NCBI GenBank assembly: GCA_004366195.1
Contig: SIRV01000344.1
Span: forward strand, 1 to 18,300
DNA: 18,300 nt
Origin: Actinomycetota bacterium
Lineage (GTDB): Bacteria > Actinomycetota > UBA4738 > HRBIN12
Direction: 5' to 3'
This document shows positions 15,084-18,300 of the stretch, in pieces. Under the pieces are notes generated by a model. The model was not told the DNA's origin. It saw only the letters and a list, made by a program, of their open reading frames with translations, and ran no database searches. Each line of letters starts with the position of its first letter. The first letter of the stretch is position 1. Both the position numbers and the translations under genes were made by a program.

Positions 15084-17396
15084 GTGACGACCCCCGGCGC
15101 CGAGCTCCGGCGGCTCCGCTCGCTCGTCGCGGACCTGGACGCCGTGGTGTGGGAGGCCGACGCGGCCTCCGGTCGGTTCACGTTCGTCTCCCAGCGGGCC
15201 TGGGACCTGCTCGGGTACCCCCCGAAGCTCTGGATCGAGGAGCCGAGCTTCTGGGCCGACCACATCCACCCCGAGGACCGCGACCGCGCCGTCCAGGCCT
15301 TCCTCGACGCGATCTCGCACGCGCGCCCCCACGACCTCGAGTACCGGTTCCTGCACCGGGACGGGCACGTGATCTGGCTCCGGGACATCGGCCACACGCT
15401 GACCGATGCGCGCGGCAACCCCACGGTCGTGCGCGGCCTACTGGTGGACGTCACCCGCCAGAAGCTCGCCGAGGAGCGGCACGCCGAGGTGGAGCGCCGC
15501 TACCGCAACCTCGTCGAGCAGCTCCCCGGCATCGTGTACCTCCAGAGCGTCGAGGAGGGAGACGAGCCCGGCCACATCCTGTACGTCGGGCCGCAGATCG
15601 AGCGGATCCTCGGCGTGCGCCCCGAGGAGTGGTTGACCGACCCGACGAGCTGGGTCCGCCGCGTCCATCCCGAGGACCTCCCCCCGCTCCTCGAGGCGGA
15701 GCGCGAGGCCGCGCGGGCGGGGGAACGCTTCCGCGCGGAGTACCGCGCGATCGCCCGCGACGGCCGCGAGGTCTGGATCCACGACGAAGCCGTCCTGATC
15801 CGCGACGCGGAGGGACGGCCCCTCTACTGGCAGGGCGTGATGTTCGACGTGACCGACCAGCGCCGGGCCGACGAGCGCGCCGAGCTCTCGGAGGCCCGGT
15901 TCCGCATGCTCGTCGAGAGCGTCCCGGCGATCATCTACACCGAGGCCGTCCACGACGCCGAGGGGGGCGTGACCTACGTGAGCCCCCAGGTCCGCCGGTT
16001 CGGGTACGAGCCGGAGGAATGGCTGGGACCGGCCGACCGATGGGTCGCCTTCGTCCACCCCGACGACCGAGACCGGGTCCGCGAGCTGAACCGGCGGTGC
16101 GACGAGACGCTCGAGCCCTTCTCGACCGAGTACCGCATCGTGACGCGCGACGGCGGGGCGGTGTGGGTCCGCGACGAGGCCGTCTGCCTACGCGCCGCGG
16201 ACGGCACCCCTCTGTACTGGCAGGGCGTGATCACCGACATCACCGAACGCAAACGCGCCGAGGAGCAGCTGCGCGAGGCCGAGGAGCGCTACCGGGCGCT
16301 CGTCGAGAACATCCCGATCGTCACCTACATCGACGCGACCGGGGAGGGCGGACCTCACGCCTCCCTCTACTTCAGCCCTCAGGTCACCGACCTGCTGGGC
16401 TACACCCCGGAGGACCTGACGCGGCCCGAGCCGCTCTGGCCCTCGCTGATCCACCCCGAGGACCGCGAGCGGATCCTCGCCGCCGCCGAGGAGGCCGACC
16501 GCATCCAGGGCCCCTACGACGTCGAGTACCGGATGATCGCCCGCGACGGGCGGGTGGTCTGGGTGAACGACCGCGCGGTCCTGGTCCGCGATGAGCAGGG
16601 GCGTCCGCTCTTCTGGCAGGGCGTGTGGATCGACATCACCGAGCGCAAGCGCGCCGAGGAGCTCGAGCGAGCGCTCGACCTGGAGCGCGCCGAGACCGAG
16701 AAGCTCCGCGAGCTCGACCGGATGAAGAACACCTTCCTCCAGGCCGTCTCCCACGACCTGCGCACGCCCCTGGCCGCCATCCTCGGCCTCGCGGTGACCC
16801 TGGAACGGGAGGACGTCGAGCTCCATCCCGAGGAGGCGCGGGAGCTCGCCGCGCGCATCGCCGCGAACGCCCGGCGCCTGGATCGGATGGTCAACGACCT
16901 GCTCGACCTGGACCGCCTCTCCCGGGGCATCGTGGAGCCGAGCCTCGCCCCCACCGACGTCGGGAGCCTGGTCAGGAGCCTCGTCGCCGAGTCGGGGATC
17001 GTCGCCGGGCGCACCGTCGAGGTGGAGGCGCCGTCGGCCTGGGCGGAGGTCGACCCCGCCAAGGTGGAGCGCATCGTCGAGAACCTCCTCGCGAACGCCG
17101 TGCGCCACACCCCGCCCGAGGCCCGGATCTGGGTCCGCGTGCTCCCCGGCGAAGGGGACGTCGTGATCGCCGTGGAGGACGAGGGCCCGGGCGTGCCCCC
17201 CGAGGACCGGGAGCGGATCTTCGAGCCCTTCCGGCAGGGGCCGACGGCGCCCGAGCACTCGCCCGGCGTCGGCATCGGGCTCGCCCTCGTGGCCCGCTTC
17301 GCGGAGCTCCACGGCGGTCGGGCCTGGGTCGAGGAGCGCGAGGGCGGCGGCGCCTCGTTCCGCGTCCGGCTCCCACGCCGCCCCTCCGCCACCTGA
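15084..17396 (+). CDS. Soluble histidine kinase with four PAS domains
   Basis: A 770-residue protein from GTG 15084; no strong ribosome binding site is seen. Four PAS/PAC units follow one another at about 10-130, 140-265, 270-395 and 400-525. Each has an HPEDR-like or related segment and ends in a D-[IV]-T-x-[RQ] linker. The dimerisation/phosphoacceptor domain has H557 in AVSHDLRTPL. The ATPase domain has the N box ENLLANAVRHTP (666-677), the G1 box DEGPGVP (699-705) and the G2 box GVGIGLAL (728-735). No membrane helix is present, so the kinase should sense a cytoplasmic or diffusible signal such as redox state, gas or light through its PAS domains. The cofactor cannot be read from sequence. 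No response regulator is adjacent. It converges on the metal ATPase gene, 12 bp away. Confidence 0.93.
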   Translation: MTTPGAELRRLRSLVADLDAVVWEADAASGRFTFVSQRAWDLLGYPPKLWIEEPSFWADHIHPEDRDRAVQAFLDAISHARPHDLEYRFLHRDGHVIWLRDIGHTLTDARGNPTVVRGLLVDVTRQKLAEERHAEVERRYRNLVEQLPGIVYLQSVEEGDEPGHILYVGPQIERILGVRPEEWLTDPTSWVRRVHPEDLPPLLEAEREAARAGERFRAEYRAIARDGREVWIHDEAVLIRDAEGRPLYWQGVMFDVTDQRRADERAELSEARFRMLVESVPAIIYTEAVHDAEGGVTYVSPQVRRFGYEPEEWLGPADRWVAFVHPDDRDRVRELNRRCDETLEPFSTEYRIVTRDGGAVWVRDEAVCLRAADGTPLYWQGVITDITERKRAEEQLREAEERYRALVENIPIVTYIDATGEGGPHASLYFSPQVTDLLGYTPEDLTRPEPLWPSLIHPEDRERILAAAEEADRIQGPYDVEYRMIARDGRVVWVNDRAVLVRDEQGRPLFWQGVWIDITERKRAEELERALDLERAETEKLRELDRMKNTFLQAVSHDLRTPLAAILGLAVTLEREDVELHPEEARELAARIAANARRLDRMVNDLLDLDRLSRGIVEPSLAPTDVGSLVRSLVAESGIVAGRTVEVEAPSAWAEVDPAKVERIVENLLANAVRHTPPEARIWVRVLPGEGDVVIAVEDEGPGVPPEDRERIFEPFRQGPTAPEHSPGVGIGLALVARFAELHGGRAWVEEREGGGASFRVRLPRRPSAT

Positions 17397-17408
17397 GCCC
17401 CAGGCGCC

Positions 17409-18300
17409 TCAGGCCGGCGCCGGGACCTCGGCCCGCTCCGCCGAGATCCAGGAGTAGGCCTCCTCCTCCTGCGCGAAGTGCAGGCGCAGGATCGCGTGGA
17501 GCCCGTCCCGGACCCGCCGGAGGTCGACCCGGTCCTCCACGGTCGGGCCCTCGGCCGGCAGGTCCTCGTAGAGATGGGCGAAGACCCGGACCAGGTGCTC
17601 GATCTCCATGTGGGCGCGCTGCATCGTGCCCATCGGGTCCTCGCCTCCCATCAGGGCGGCGACCACCGGGTAGACCGCCTCCTCCTCCTCGCGCTCGTGG
17701 CGGGCGAGGCGCTCCTGGACGAACCAGCGGATCTGCTCGAGCTCGGCCATGGCCTGCTCCGGCGAGAGCTCGTCCAGCCGGTCGGCGAGCTGACGCACCC
17801 GCTGGAGCCAGGGCGTGAACTCGCGGTGCTCGGCGCGGAAGCGCTCGGCGACGTCCGTGCCGACCACGCGTCGGACACCCCGCGGCACCCGCTCGCCCGA
17901 GAGCGCTCGGAGCGAGTTCAGGATGACGGCGACGTCGATGATCTCCTGGAGGAGGGCGCCGCCGACCGGCGGGAGGAGCCCGACGGCCCCGAGGAGCATG
18001 CCGCCGAAGGAGAGCCCCATCCCGACCAGCACGCTCTGCACGGCGATCCTCCGCGAGCGGCGCGCGATGCGCATCGCCTCGGCCAGCCGGTCGAGCCGGT
18101 CCACGACGAGCACCACGTCGGCCGCCTCCGACGAGGCCGTGGCGCCCCGGGCGCCCATCGCCACGCCGACGTCGGCCGCCGCGAGGGCCGGGGCGTCGTT
18201 CACGCCGTCGCCGACCATGATCGTGACCCCCGACTCGCGCTCGGCGGTGACCGCGTCCACCTTGTCCGCGGGGTCGCGCTCGGACATGATCCGGTCCACC
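17409..18300 (-). CDS. P1B-type metal ATPase with C-terminal hemerythrin-like domain (3' part)
   Basis: The gene enters from the right edge; 297 codons including the stop are visible. The first part is the end of the phosphorylation domain, with the hinge motif GDGVNDAPALAAADVG, followed by two membrane helices. The last helix region contains QEIID and LNSLRAL; a QExxD pattern there has been associated with the P1B-5 group of transition-metal exporters. About 145 residues follow as a helical bundle with iron-binding-type residues: FRAEH, RHEREEEE, HMEIEH and LHFAQEEE. These match a hemerythrin HHE domain. Such ATPase-hemerythrin fusions are known in actinobacteria. The domain may sense oxygen, iron or redox state and tune transport, which is inference. 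The catalytic DKTG aspartate and metal-site helices lie outside the window. Confidence 0.9.
   Translation of the reverse strand, partial: VDRIMSERDPADKVDAVTAERESGVTIMVGDGVNDAPALAAADVGVAMGARGATASSEAADVVLVVDRLDRLAEAMRIARRSRRIAVQSVLVGMGLSFGGMLLGAVGLLPPVGGALLQEIIDVAVILNSLRALSGERVPRGVRRVVGTDVAERFRAEHREFTPWLQRVRQLADRLDELSPEQAMAELEQIRWFVQERLARHEREEEEAVYPVVAALMGGEDPMGTMQRAHMEIEHLVRVFAHLYEDLPAEGPTVEDRVDLRRVRDGLHAILRLHFAQEEEAYSWISAERAEVPAPA

Noticed and set aside
15052..15087. Eleven-codon leader peptide whose stop overlaps the histidine kinase GTG
   Set aside because: It has no ribosome binding site and a random-looking Arg/Pro composition; the overlap is easily explained by chance in GC-rich DNA.
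17397..17440. Bidirectional terminator between the convergent kinase and ATPase genes
   Set aside because: Two GGCGCC boxes are present, but they pair only with themselves or overlap coding sequence, and the gap is just 12 bp.

Overview
The DNA is very GC-rich: hand-counted 60-base blocks reach about 80% G+C inside the helicase gene. Genes are tightly packed on both strands, with frequent GTG/TTG starts and short or overlapping junctions. Together with an Lhr-family helicase, a VapBC pair and a P-type ATPase fused to a hemerythrin-like domain, this suggests a deep-branching, probably uncultured actinobacterium. That placement is inference; no rRNA or marker gene is present to fix it.

Left part (1-4190). 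A left-truncated amidase-signature hydrolase and an AmrS-like radical SAM protein lie on the minus strand. A secreted S55 (SpoIVB-type) peptidase-like protein is transcribed divergently from them. It converges on a small conserved hypothetical gene, followed by tRNA-Val(UAC), both on the minus strand.

Middle part (4190-8350). This is the unusual region. An intact exported membrane protein with a bactofilin-like beta-helix (4304-5317) is followed by a 0.5-kb scrap heap. The scraps are, in order, pieces of the VapB antitoxin, the Lhr helicase and the gamma-glutamyltransferase genes that lie intact further right. Next come two exported-protein genes of lower GC, one with RTX-like repeats and an apparent one-base frameshift, and then a multiply broken IS481-type transposase. 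The block ends with a frameshifted, deleted second copy of the bactofilin-like gene. The simplest reading is an old duplication of tRNA-side flank, bactofilin-like gene, vapBC, lhr and ggt, with complementary decay that left one good copy of each gene. Foreign DNA sits between the two copies.

Right part (8350-18300). A vapB-vapC pair, an Lhr-family helicase of 1465 residues and a cytoplasmic gamma-glutamyltransferase-like enzyme run rightward. A soluble histidine kinase with four PAS domains follows. It converges on the 3' part of a P1B-type metal ATPase with a C-terminal hemerythrin-like domain, which runs off the right edge.

No CRISPR array, rRNA, prophage module or clear multi-gene novel system is visible. 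The strongest unexplained signals are the reciprocal-decay duplication, the chimeric reading frame it produced, the frameshift in the RTX gene and the motif order in the S55 protein.
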